A stretch of DNA of 6,140 bases, taken from the NCBI GenBank assembly GCA_030839005.1, contig JAUZEM010000582.1:1-6140 (forward strand). The letters are read 5' to 3'. Origin of the DNA: Actinomycetota bacterium. GTDB taxonomy: Bacteria; Actinomycetota; Acidimicrobiia; IMCC26256; PALSA-610. Under the pieces are notes generated by a model. That model did no database searches. It worked only from the letters and a program-made list of their open reading frames with translations, and had not been told where the DNA came from. Positions within the stretch are counted from its first letter, which is position 1. Each line of letters opens with the position of its first letter. This document shows, in pieces, positions 1 through 5,984 of this stretch. A program made the translations under genes and the position numbers.

Positions 1-84
1 CTCCGAGAGCGTGTAATCGCGCTTCGCGCCGTTCTCGACACCCGGCAGCGTGAAGTCCGGTGCAACCTGGCCGACCTCGATCAT
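1..84 (-). CDS. Peroxiredoxin (AhpC/TSA or Bcp type), N-terminal 28 codons only
   Basis: This is the start of a thiol peroxidase that would reduce hydrogen peroxide and organic hydroperoxides through a catalytic cysteine in the cytoplasm. Only 28 residues are inside the window, and the frame runs open off the left edge. Residues 5-14 read GQVAPDFTLP, the hallmark N-terminal strand of the AhpC/TSA peroxiredoxin fold (usual form G..APDF.L). The peroxidatic cysteine, normally around residue 45, lies outside the window, so 1-Cys, 2-Cys or Bcp subclass cannot be decided. The ATG is well supported: GGGAGG at 94-99 precedes it by 9 nt. It follows yebC after a 64-bp gap. I infer the family from the motif; a thioredoxin-like protein of another subclass (for example a TlpA/ResA type) is less likely. 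Confidence 0.8.
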   Translation of the reverse strand, partial: MIEVGQVAPDFTLPGVENGAKRDYTLSE

Positions 85-100
85 CTCTGCCAACCTCCCA

Positions 101-112
101 CCCGTATACGGG
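101..112. promoter_or_regulatory. 12-bp perfect palindrome next to the peroxiredoxin SD
   Basis: CCCGTATACGGG is an exact palindrome in the gap between yebC and the peroxiredoxin gene, ending two bases before the GGGAGG at 94-99. As RNA it could form only a 4-bp stem with a TATA loop, so a protein-binding operator is at least as likely as an RNA structure. It also contains TATACG, but a -10 there would place the transcript start inside the SD, so I do not call it a promoter. Its function is unknown. Confidence 0.3.
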
Positions 113-148
113 CCGACGGACCGTTCGGTTCGCCGACCCTACGTCGCC

Positions 149-898
149 TCAAGCCGTCACCGCCTCGAGCACTGCATCGGGGATGTCGAAGTTGGCGTAC
201 ACGGCTTCGACGTCGTCGTGATCCTCGAGCACCTCCATCAGGTGCAGCACCGTCTTCGCCTGGCTCTCCTTGTTCAGCTCGACCACGGTCGTCGGGATCA
301 TCGTGAGATCGCCTGCCTTCACCTTGTAACCGGCTTGCTCGATCGCGGTGCGGACGGCGTGGAGATCGGTCGGCGGGGTCGTCACCTGCCAGGTGTTTCC
401 ACCGTCCTGCACGTCTTCGGCCCCCGCGTCGGCGGCCAAGAGAAGCAGCTCGTCCTCGTCGACCTCCCGGTCGACGTCGACGATGCCCTTGCGCTCGAAC
501 TGCCACGACACGGCGCCGGGTTCGGCGAAGGAACCACCGTTGCGACTGAACAGGTTCTTGATCTCGGCCGACGTGCGATTGCGGTTGTCGGTGAGCGCCT
601 GCACGATCACCGCGACCCCGCCCGGCGCGTAACCCTCGTACGTCACCGACTCGTAGTGGACGCCCTCCTCCTCGCCGGTCCCCCTCCGGATCGCCCGCTG
701 GATCGTGTCGACCGGCAGCGAGGCGTCGCGCGCCTTTTGCACCATGGTGCGCAACGTCGCGTTGGTCGCGACATCACCGCCTCCGGTGCGCGCCGCGACC
801 TCGATCTGACGTATGAGCACCGCAAAGAGCTTCCCGCGCGCCTGGTCGGCCGCACCCTTCTTGTGCTTGATCGAGTGCCATTTGGAATGACCGGACAT
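149..898 (-). CDS. yebC: YebC/PmpR-family (TACO1-like) regulatory protein
   Basis: This is a 249-residue protein of the usual family length (about 240-250). The family is described as a DNA-binding transcriptional regulator (PmpR) and, in more recent work, as a translation factor that relieves ribosome stalling; mitochondrial TACO1 is a homologue. Residues 1-15 (MSGHSKWHSIKHKKG) are the nearly invariant family N-terminus, followed by DQARGKLF (18-25). Other family blocks are NATLR (46-50), the RAI.RG segment at 68-73, YEGYAPGGVAV (87-97), TDNRNRT (103-109) and GG.FAEPGAVSW.F (121-134). The acidic C-terminal third is also typical. The ATG overlaps the pdxT stop by one base (TGATG), with GAGG at 906-909 spaced 7 nt, so it is probably translated by coupling to pdxT. 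In many Actinobacteria ruvC follows yebC; here a peroxiredoxin gene does. Confidence 0.96.
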   Translation of the reverse strand: MSGHSKWHSIKHKKGAADQARGKLFAVLIRQIEVAARTGGGDVATNATLRTMVQKARDASLPVDTIQRAIRRGTGEEEGVHYESVTYEGYAPGGVAVIVQALTDNRNRTSAEIKNLFSRNGGSFAEPGAVSWQFERKGIVDVDREVDEDELLLLAADAGAEDVQDGGNTWQVTTPPTDLHAVRTAIEQAGYKVKAGDLTMIPTTVVELNKESQAKTVLHLMEVLEDHDDVEAVYANFDIPDAVLEAVTA

Positions 899-1470
899 CA
901 GCTGACCTCGTTGACGAAGAGTTGGTGGAGACGCAGATCGCCCGAGAGCTCGGGATGGAACGACGCGAACCAGAGGTCGTGCGCACGTCCGAGCACGGGT
1001 ACACCGTCGAGCTCGGCGAGCACCTCGACGCTCCGGCCGACACGTTCGACGACGGGCGCGCGGATGAAGACGCCGGCGAAGTCGCCGTCGGCGAGCCCGC
1101 GGACCGTGAGCGGCGTCTCGAACGACTCGCGTTGGCGGCCGTAGCCATTGCGCCGCACCGTGACGTCGAGCACGCCGAGCGGAGACTGGTCGGCGCGACC
1201 GTCGATCACCTCGGACGCGCACAAGATCAGTCCGGCGCAGGTCGCGAACGCGGGCAGGCCGTCGCGTAGCCGGCGCGTCAGCGGTGCCCGCAACCCCGAC
1301 GAGTCGAGCAGTTTGTCGATCGTGGTCGACTCGCCGCCGGGCAGGAAGATCGCGTCGATGCTGTCGAGCTCCTCGGGTCGCTTGACGAGCGCGACGTCGG
1401 CGCCGAGTACCTGCAGCGCTTCAGCGTGCTCGCGAAACGCGCCTTGCAGCGCGAGGACCCCGATCTTCAC
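898..1470 (-). CDS. pdxT: PdxT, glutaminase subunit of pyridoxal 5'-phosphate synthase
   Basis: PdxT is a class I glutamine amidotransferase that hydrolyses glutamine and channels the ammonia to PdxS in the dodecamer-based PLP synthase complex in the cytoplasm. The 190-residue product has the normal family length. It opens with KIGVLALQGAFREH (2-15). The oxyanion/glutamine-binding GGEST is at 45-49. The nucleophile is Cys78 in TCAGLIL (77-83), and the other two catalytic residues are His172 and Glu174 in the FHPEL segment (171-175). The start is GTG at 1470, preceded at 7 nt by GGAGG (1478-1482), a strong SD that fixes the start. The gene begins 23 bp after the pdxS stop and ends in a one-base TGATG overlap with yebC, so these genes very likely share a transcript. 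All catalytic residues are present, so it should be active. Confidence 0.98.
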   Translation of the reverse strand: MKIGVLALQGAFREHAEALQVLGADVALVKRPEELDSIDAIFLPGGESTTIDKLLDSSGLRAPLTRRLRDGLPAFATCAGLILCASEVIDGRADQSPLGVLDVTVRRNGYGRQRESFETPLTVRGLADGDFAGVFIRAPVVERVGRSVEVLAELDGVPVLGRAHDLWFASFHPELSGDLRLHQLFVNEVS

Positions 1471-1493
1471 CTGGCGGCCTCCGCGTCACGCGG

Positions 1494-2381
1494 TCACCAG
1501 CCCCGCTCGGCCAGCTTCACGTCGAGCGCGCCCATCTCCTCGCCCCGCATGGCCTCGCCCAAGCCGCGGGAGACCTTGGCGACGATGTCGGCGTCGTCGT
1601 AGTGCGTGGTCGTCTCGACAATGGCGCGGGCCCGCTTCGACGGATCGCTCGACTTGAAGATGCCGCTGCCGACGAACACCGCCTGCGCACCGAGCTGCAT
1701 CACCAGCGCGGCATCGGCCGGCGTGGCGATGCCGCCCGCGCAGAAGAGCGGCACCGGGAGCTCGCCGCGCTCGGCGACCTCGTCGACGAGGTCGACCGGG
1801 GCCCGAAGCTCCTTCGCCCACGCGTAGCGCTCTTCCGGGCGCGCCACCTTCACGCGCTCGATGTCGCCGAGGATCGACCGCAGATGCCGTACGGCCTCGA
1901 CAATGTTGCCGGTACCGGCTTCGCCTTTGCTCCGGATCAGGCACGCACCCTCGGCAATGCGCCGCAGCGCCTCGCCGAGGTTGGTCGCGCCGCACACAAA
2001 GGGCACCGTGAACCGCCACTTGTCGACGTGGTTCGCCTCGTCGGCCGGTGTCAGGACTTCGGACTCGTCGACGTAGTCGACGCCGAGCGCCTGGAGCACC
2101 TGCGCCTCGGCGAAGTGTCCGATCCGGCACTTTGCCATCACCGGCACGGTGACGGCCTTCTGAATGCCTTCGATCATCGACGGATCGCTCATGCGCGCGA
2201 CACCGCCGTCACGCCGGATGTCGGAGGGCACGCGCTCGAGCGCCATCACCGCGACCGCGCCCGCGTCCTCGGCGATCTTCGCCTGCTCCGCGTCGACGAC
2301 ATCCATGATCACGCCGCCCCGCAGCATCTCCGCGAGACCGCGCTTGACCCTGGCGGTGCCGGTGGTGCGCTCGTCGGACAT
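1494..2381 (-). CDS. pdxS: PdxS, synthase (lyase) subunit of pyridoxal 5'-phosphate synthase
   Basis: PdxS is the (beta/alpha)8 synthase that joins ribose 5-phosphate, glyceraldehyde 3-phosphate and PdxT-derived ammonia into PLP, in the deoxyxylulose-5-phosphate-independent pathway. The 295-residue length is normal for the family. Landmarks: RVKRGLAEM (11-19), VIMDVVD with the conserved Asp27 (24-30), the first catalytic lysine Lys84 in MAKCRIGHF (82-90), the second, Lys152, in RSKGEAGTGN (150-159), and the phosphate-binding glycines at CAGGIATPADAA (214-225) and FVGSGIF (236-242). These match Lys81, Lys149 and Asp24 of the Bacillus protein with an offset of three. No Shine-Dalgarno sequence is visible in the 35-bp gap before the ATG, unlike pdxT, yebC and the peroxiredoxin gene, so initiation may be leaderless or dependent on upstream translation. 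The ATG gives the usual short N-terminal extension. Confidence 0.98.
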   Translation of the reverse strand: MSDERTTGTARVKRGLAEMLRGGVIMDVVDAEQAKIAEDAGAVAVMALERVPSDIRRDGGVARMSDPSMIEGIQKAVTVPVMAKCRIGHFAEAQVLQALGVDYVDESEVLTPADEANHVDKWRFTVPFVCGATNLGEALRRIAEGACLIRSKGEAGTGNIVEAVRHLRSILGDIERVKVARPEERYAWAKELRAPVDLVDEVAERGELPVPLFCAGGIATPADAALVMQLGAQAVFVGSGIFKSSDPSKRARAIVETTTHYDDADIVAKVSRGLGEAMRGEEMGALDVKLAERGW

Positions 2382-2388
2382 GAGGTCG

Positions 2389-2394
2389 AGTCTA
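2389..2394 (-). promoter_or_regulatory. Candidate -10 element for a leaderless pdxS transcript
   Basis: On the minus strand TAGACT fits the actinobacterial TANNNT -10 pattern and ends 7 nt before the A of the pdxS ATG, the spacing expected when transcription starts on the start codon itself. This agrees with the absence of an SD before pdxS. No recognisable -35 lies 17 or 18 bases upstream, and a hexamer this loose occurs often by chance, so this is a weak call. Confidence 0.3.
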
Positions 2395-2416
2395 GAGCGT
2401 GCGGTTCACAGCCCGG

Positions 2417-3427
2417 CTACGGAGTTTTCGTCACGGAGTAGGTGAGCTCGGGCAGCTCGACCCACGTCTGGCCCGGGGTCAGCGCGATCGCCTTGCCGAC
2501 CGCGTCGAGCAGTTGCGCGGGGCGGCTCTTGTCAGGGCGCGACCACGTTGCCGTGATCTCCTTGCCCGCGGTGAACACCAGAGCTTTGCCCTTACCGGTC
2601 AACACCGCCTCGGCACCGATGTTGAAGTGCTGCGGGTCGCCGCCTATGTACGAGACGAACATCACGACGACGTTCTTCGGCGCGAACTGCGCGCCCGACG
2701 CGACCACTTCGGGACTCCCGAAGATCGATCGCTTCCACGTGCCGCTCGGCGCGTCCCAGGTCCAGGTGACCGCGAAATCGGCGAGGAATCCGACCCGCGC
2801 CGACGCCGCCGGTACCCCGCCCACCGCCACGTGGGCGCCGCGATACGTGAACACCGCAGGGGGCGGCACGGGGGTACCGCAACGGCTGTACATGAAATTG
2901 ACGTGCGCGTAGAGGTTCAGCGGCTTGTCCCGTGACCGATCACGGAACATCAGCGGCCCGGCGCGCGACTCGTCGAGTTGCACCACCGGCGCGGTGCTGA
3001 TCGATGCGATCGCGTACGGCGCGCCACCCGAATAGGCGAAGACGCCGCCGATCGGCCACACGAGACTCTGGTCCGTCTTGCGCACCGAGCGGACGGGACC
3101 GACCCGGTCGGGCGCCTGGGAGTTGAAGATGGCCGCGAGGCGCGTGTAGCCGCCTTCGACGACCTCCTCGTACACGACGTCGGCCTGGTCGACCCCGTAC
3201 TTCGGATGACCTTCTTTGGTGTTGTCGATCTTCACCGTTATCGCGCAACGCTTCCGCGCCGCGCCGAGCGGGTCGGGCAACCCGGTCAGTGGTGCGACGG
3301 GCGGTAGCGCCGGCTTCGCCGTCGGCGGCGGCGTTGCGGTCGCCGTCGCCTTCTTGCCGCCGCCGCACCCGGCCAGCGCGACGACGGCCGCGAGCGCGAC
3401 AAGAACCTTGGCAATCAGGGAATGCAT
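2417..3427 (-). CDS. DUF3048-domain lipoprotein (YerB-like), function unknown
   Basis: This is a secreted, probably membrane-anchored lipoprotein of 336 residues. Residues 1-20 form a signal peptide with a basic Lys7 and a hydrophobic core, ending in the lipobox LAGC with the lipidated Cys21. A low-complexity Ala/Thr/Pro linker (about 22-45) follows. The N-terminal DUF3048 domain (about 46-185) has the family hallmarks PLTGLP (46-51), VKIDNT (65-70), GVDQADVVYEEVVEGG (78-93), DRVGPVRSVR (107-116) and FAYSGG (130-135). The C-terminal domain (about 205-330) includes KNVVVMFV (251-258) and the W.RPDKSRP segment (295-303). Cys61 and Cys183 are the only other cysteines and could form a disulfide. 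The molecular role of the family is unknown; the Bacillus relative is called YerB. The start lies 16 bp after htpX, with a weak AGGG at 3436-3439 spaced 8 nt, which suggests cotranscription with lemA-htpX. Confidence 0.93.
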   Translation of the reverse strand: MHSLIAKVLVALAAVVALAGCGGGKKATATATPPPTAKPALPPVAPLTGLPDPLGAARKRCAITVKIDNTKEGHPKYGVDQADVVYEEVVEGGYTRLAAIFNSQAPDRVGPVRSVRKTDQSLVWPIGGVFAYSGGAPYAIASISTAPVVQLDESRAGPLMFRDRSRDKPLNLYAHVNFMYSRCGTPVPPPAVFTYRGAHVAVGGVPAASARVGFLADFAVTWTWDAPSGTWKRSIFGSPEVVASGAQFAPKNVVVMFVSYIGGDPQHFNIGAEAVLTGKGKALVFTAGKEITATWSRPDKSRPAQLLDAVGKAIALTPGQTWVELPELTYSVTKTP

Positions 3428-3443
3428 CGCCGCGACCCTAGAG

Positions 3444-4352
3444 TCACATCTGTTCGAGGGCGTGGATGCGGTCGTCGATCGGCGGATGCGTGTCGAACAG
3501 GTGGTTCCATCTGGTGTCGCCGCGGTTCGACTCCTTGTCGAGCGGCTCCTCGATCCAAAGGTGCGCGGTGGCCTTCGACGCGAAGTGGGTCGACGTGTGG
3601 TCGTCCTTCAATTTCTCGAGCGCCGAGATGAGGCCGGGTGGGTAGCGGGTGAGCTGCACGCCCGAAGCGTCCGCGAGATACTCACGCCGGCGGCTGACGG
3701 CCATCTGCATGAGCGCGGCGATGATCGGAGCGAAGATCAGCAGCACGAAGCCGAGGATCGCGAACACGATCCCCAACGGGTTGTTGCCGCTGTCGTCGTC
3801 TCGACCGCCGCGACCTCCGGTCCAGAACATGATGCGTAGAAAGAAGTCGGAGAGCAGAGCGATGATCCCGACCATCGTGACGGCGAGCGTCATCACGAGC
3901 ACGTCGTAGTTGCGAATGTGGCTCAGCTCGTGGGCGAGAACGCCCTCGAGCTCGACGCGGTTCATCCTCTCGAGGAGTCCGGTCGTCACCGCGATGGCCG
4001 CGTGCTTGGGATTGCGTCCGGTCGAGAAGGCGTTGGGCGCGGGATCGTCGACGATGTACAACCGCGGCTTCGGCAGCCCGCTCGCGATGCACAGACCCTC
4101 GACCAGGTTGTGGTAGCGCGCATACTCAACGGGATCGGCGGGCCGCGCGTGCGCCACCCTCAGCGCGACCTTGTCGCTGTTGAAGTAGGAAACGAACGAC
4201 GACACAGTGACGATCACTGCGACGATCACGATGCCGACGACACCGCCCCGAAGGAAGTAATCGACCGCGAGGCCGACCGCGGACAACAGCAACACGAACA
4301 AGAAGATGAGCAGGACGGTTTTGCGCTTGTTCGCGGATATCTGTTCGTACAC
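3444..4352 (-). CDS. htpX: HtpX-type M48 family membrane zinc metalloprotease
   Basis: This is an integral-membrane protease that in characterised bacteria degrades damaged or misfolded membrane proteins. Numbering from the GTG, it has 302 residues. Two N-terminal membrane segments (about 12-31 and 37-55) precede the catalytic domain. The zinc site is HELSH at 141-145 (ligands His141 and His145, catalytic Glu142), with the third ligand Glu224 in REYLADA (223-229). The family block NAFSTGRNP is at 107-115. Two further hydrophobic segments (about 152-172 and 193-217) flank a glycine/aspartate-rich loop (178-191). It ends with the usual THPP..DRI motif (288-295). I prefer GTG at 4352 over the adjacent TTG at 4355, because GAGG (4359-4362) then sits 6 nt away rather than 3 and the protein begins MYEQISANKRKT, the usual family start. 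It lies 50 bp after lemA, its common partner. All zinc ligands are intact. Confidence 0.96.
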   Translation of the reverse strand: MYEQISANKRKTVLLIFLFVLLLSAVGLAVDYFLRGGVVGIVIVAVIVTVSSFVSYFNSDKVALRVAHARPADPVEYARYHNLVEGLCIASGLPKPRLYIVDDPAPNAFSTGRNPKHAAIAVTTGLLERMNRVELEGVLAHELSHIRNYDVLVMTLAVTMVGIIALLSDFFLRIMFWTGGRGGRDDDSGNNPLGIVFAILGFVLLIFAPIIAALMQMAVSRRREYLADASGVQLTRYPPGLISALEKLKDDHTSTHFASKATAHLWIEEPLDKESNRGDTRWNHLFDTHPPIDDRIHALEQM

Positions 4353-4402
4353 CAATAGCCTCGAGACGACGGTGCGGGGAATGCCTCAGTGCGAACGCAG
4401 GA

Positions 4403-4963
4403 TCAGAACTGGACCTTCGGCACCTCGGTGGAACCCTCTTCGGCCTCGAAGAACTCGCGCGGCGAGAAGTTGAACATGCCCGCGACGATCACCGTCGGGA
4501 ACGTCTGGATCTTCGTGTTGTACTTCTGCACGCTGTCGTTGTAGAACTGCCGCGCGTACGCAATCCGGTCCTCGGTCGACGTCAGCTCCTCTTGCAGGGT
4601 CAAGAAGTTCTGATTCGCCTTGAGGTCGGGATAGCTCTCGGAGAGCGCGAACAACTGGCGCAGCGCGCCGCTCAGCACGTTCTCGGCCTGCGCCTGTTGC
4701 GCGGGTCCGGCTTGCTGCTGCGCCTGCACCGCGTTCGTGCGCGCCGCGGTGACGGCCTCCAGAGTCTGACGCTCGTGCGCGGCGTAGCCCTTGACGGTCT
4801 CGAGCAGGTTGGGGATGAGGTCGTGTCGGCGCTGCAGCTGGACGCTGATCTGCGACCACGCGGAGTCGACCCGGTTGCGGAGCCGAACCGCGGCGTTGAA
4901 GGCAAAGACGAAGAACAAGATCGCCAGAACGATCACGACGAGGATGACGATGATGGCGGCCAA
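4403..4963 (-). CDS. lemA: LemA-family membrane protein
   Basis: This is a 186-residue, single-pass membrane protein of the LemA family: one N-terminal transmembrane segment (about 2-23) and a helical, probably coiled-coil body. Family signatures are N-RVD.AWSQI (30-39), QLQRRHDLIPNLLETVKGYA (43-62), the E...L..V..AR segment (64-75), FALSESYPDLKAN (105-117), the EEL..TEDRIAYAR.FYND block (125-143) and the C-terminal FPTVIVAGMFNF (155-166). No biochemical activity is established. The gene often sits next to htpX, as it does here 50 bp downstream, and may assist or mark membrane quality control. I chose TTG at 4963 because GGGAGG (4971-4976) lies exactly 7 nt before it. The frame can be extended to a TTG at 4978, but that codon lies at the edge of this SD and has none of its own, so the 191-residue version is less likely. 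Confidence 0.95.
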   Translation of the reverse strand: MAAIIVILVVIVLAILFFVFAFNAAVRLRNRVDSAWSQISVQLQRRHDLIPNLLETVKGYAAHERQTLEAVTAARTNAVQAQQQAGPAQQAQAENVLSGALRQLFALSESYPDLKANQNFLTLQEELTSTEDRIAYARQFYNDSVQKYNTKIQTFPTVIVAGMFNFSPREFFEAEEGSTEVPKVQF

Positions 4964-4970
4964 CGGGAAA

Positions 4971-4976
4971 CCTCCC
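4971..4976 (-). promoter_or_regulatory. Shine-Dalgarno that decides the lemA start
   Basis: GGGAGG on the minus strand is spaced 7 nt from TTG 4963. It lies inside the coding frame that would result from the upstream TTG at 4978, so it argues for the shorter LemA. Confidence 0.75.
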
Positions 4977-4992
4977 AAACGGGTAGGACGAC

Positions 4993-5021
4993 ATACTACG
5001 GAGCGGTCGACCGCGATTCAG
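4993..5021 (-). promoter_or_regulatory. Candidate lemA-htpX promoter with a palindromic operator in its spacer
   Basis: In the gap after the phosphatase gene the minus strand has TAGTAT (4993-4998), a TANNNT -10, and 17 bp upstream CTGAAT (5016-5021), which matches only three of six -35 consensus positions. A perfect 12-bp palindrome, GCGGTCGACCGC, fills 5003-5014, almost centred in the spacer, as an operator would be. A transcript starting near 4986 would have a leader of about 23 nt containing the lemA SD. The palindrome is seen directly. The promoter and operator roles are inferred, and the -35 is weak and overlaps the end of the phosphatase coding region. Confidence 0.35.
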
Positions 5022-5959
5022 TCACCGACGGACGCTTGCAAGCGCTGCATCCCCCTGGCGATCGCGGCCAACAGCTGGTCATGCAGGGCAGCCGACGCGC
5101 TCGCCACGACGGCGATCCCGTATCCGTCGCCGGAGCCGACGGCCGGATGGCCGGCGATCGACGCGCCGTCGGGTCGCGTCACCACTCCCCCGGCTTCCTC
5201 CACGATCAGGGCGGCGGCCGCGACGTCGTAGGGAAAGTTCGTGCAGACGGCGCCGTCACCGACCCGGCGGAAGGCGGCCTCGAGCGAGGGCCGGGCGTCG
5301 ACGACGTATCGCCCGACGTCGACGTAGGCATCGAGCTGGCCGGTGACGATCCGAGTCATGTTGAACGTTGCCGAACCGAGGTCGAAGTAGCCGCCGCGCA
5401 TCCCCGAACCGTCGATCAGCTCCTCCAGGACGATGGTCATCGGCATGGCGGGCCGTCCGCGCAGTCCTGCGGTCCAGAACAGCGCGCCGAGGTCGGCATT
5501 CGCCGACAAGCGCACGGGTTGGCCGGCCTGCACGCCGCCGCCGCGGCGCGCGATGAAGCGGTGTCCCGACTTGATCTCGTGCACGATGCCCAACCGCACC
5601 TCACCCAGCGTCGCGTCGGGTGACGGTGGCACGACCGCCACCGAGACGCAGCACGACTCGAGTCCGGCCGCGGCCGGCCGGGTTCCGTCGATGGGGTCGA
5701 CGACGAGGATTGCGCGCGGGCTACCGATCTCGACGTAGCCACGGTCTTCGGAATAGAACGCGATGTCGCCGGCCTCGACGCAACTTGCCTCGACGACCCG
5801 CTCCGCGATCTCGTCGATCGCCATCGTGACGTCACCGCCGGGTGCGACCCCGACCCGCTCCCGCGCGCCGGGTTCGCCGAGCGAGGGCGCGACCGCGGCG
5901 CGCACGCGCGCGGCGAGATCGATCGCGAGGCGGTCGATGGCGGGATCGAGATCGTCCAT
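5018..5959 (-). CDS. Inositol monophosphatase-superfamily phosphatase, divergent
   Basis: This is a probable Mg2+-dependent, Li+-sensitive-type sugar or inositol phosphate phosphatase, cytoplasmic, 313 residues (longer than the usual 250-275). The metal-binding set is present: Glu71 in YSEDRG (69-74), Asp88 and Asp91 in VVDPIDGT (86-93), and Asp245 in YDVAAAALIVEEAGG (244-258). The upstream GDVTMAID (42-49) corresponds to the family K/GD.VT..D segment. Deviations are seen: RPAAAG replaces the common TNF..G after DGT, Tyr244 replaces the usual Trp or Val before the last Asp, and an enlarged middle region (about 155-240) carries a RGGYFDLGS stretch. Substrate is therefore uncertain: inositol phosphate, fructose 1,6-bisphosphate, PAP or another phosphate ester. 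It starts 13 bp after a glycosyltransferase gene. The ATG abuts a hairpin whose loop holds the candidate SD AGGAA, 10 nt upstream. Confidence 0.88.
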   Translation of the reverse strand: MDDLDPAIDRLAIDLAARVRAAVAPSLGEPGARERVGVAPGGDVTMAIDEIAERVVEASCVEAGDIAFYSEDRGYVEIGSPRAILVVDPIDGTRPAAAGLESCCVSVAVVPPSPDATLGEVRLGIVHEIKSGHRFIARRGGGVQAGQPVRLSANADLGALFWTAGLRGRPAMPMTIVLEELIDGSGMRGGYFDLGSATFNMTRIVTGQLDAYVDVGRYVVDARPSLEAAFRRVGDGAVCTNFPYDVAAAALIVEEAGGVVTRPDGASIAGHPAVGSGDGYGIAVVASASAALHDQLLAAIARGMQRLQASVGD

Positions 5960-5984
5960 CCGGCCGGGTTTCCTACCCGGCCGG
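5960..5984 (-). promoter_or_regulatory. Perfect 10-bp hairpin at the glycosyltransferase/phosphatase junction
   Basis: On the transcribed minus strand CCGGCCGGGT (5975-5984) and ACCCGGCCGG (5960-5969) are exact reverse complements around a 5-nt loop, AGGAA (5970-5974). The stem is almost all GC. The 5' arm lies in the last codons of the glycosyltransferase, whose TAG spans the stem-loop border, and the 3' arm ends directly at the phosphatase ATG. The loop holds the only SD-like sequence before that gene. No U-tract follows, so an ordinary intrinsic terminator is unlikely. It may be a translational-coupling or RBS-control structure, or a U-less terminator. Confidence 0.5.

Noticed and set aside
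103..108. TATACG as a -10 promoter element for the peroxiredoxin gene
   Set aside because: A start 6-8 nt downstream would fall inside the SD at 94-99, and no -35 is visible at the right distance.
50..1144. A 364-codon plus-strand open frame opposite yebC and pdxT
   Set aside because: It is antisense to two well-conserved enzymes and regulators, its translation is Arg/His/Val-rich with no family motif, and such long antisense frames are expected in high-GC genes.
899..1222. Extension of the yebC frame upstream to 1222 (357 codons)
   Set aside because: The extra 108 residues are Arg-rich and overlap pdxT in another frame. The invariant YebC N-terminus begins exactly at ATG 898, which has its own SD.
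1602..2441. A 279-codon plus-strand open frame opposite pdxS
   Set aside because: It is the mirror of a highly conserved coding region, with composition typical of a shadow frame and no recognisable domain.
3313..3366. Repetitive GCC/GTC-rich stretch
   Set aside because: It encodes the Ala/Thr/Pro linker and glycines after the lipobox of the DUF3048 lipoprotein, so it is low-complexity coding sequence and not a separate repeat element.
4386..4994. A minus-strand ATG frame overlapping lemA (202 codons)
   Set aside because: It starts with ATG but in the wrong frame. The LemA frame has all the family motifs and a well-spaced SD at its TTG.
4592..5623. A 343-codon plus-strand open frame crossing lemA and the phosphatase gene
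   Set aside because: It spans two real genes on the other strand and their gap. Its low-complexity Asp/Glu/Gln/Arg stretches arise from antisense reading of hydrophobic codons.
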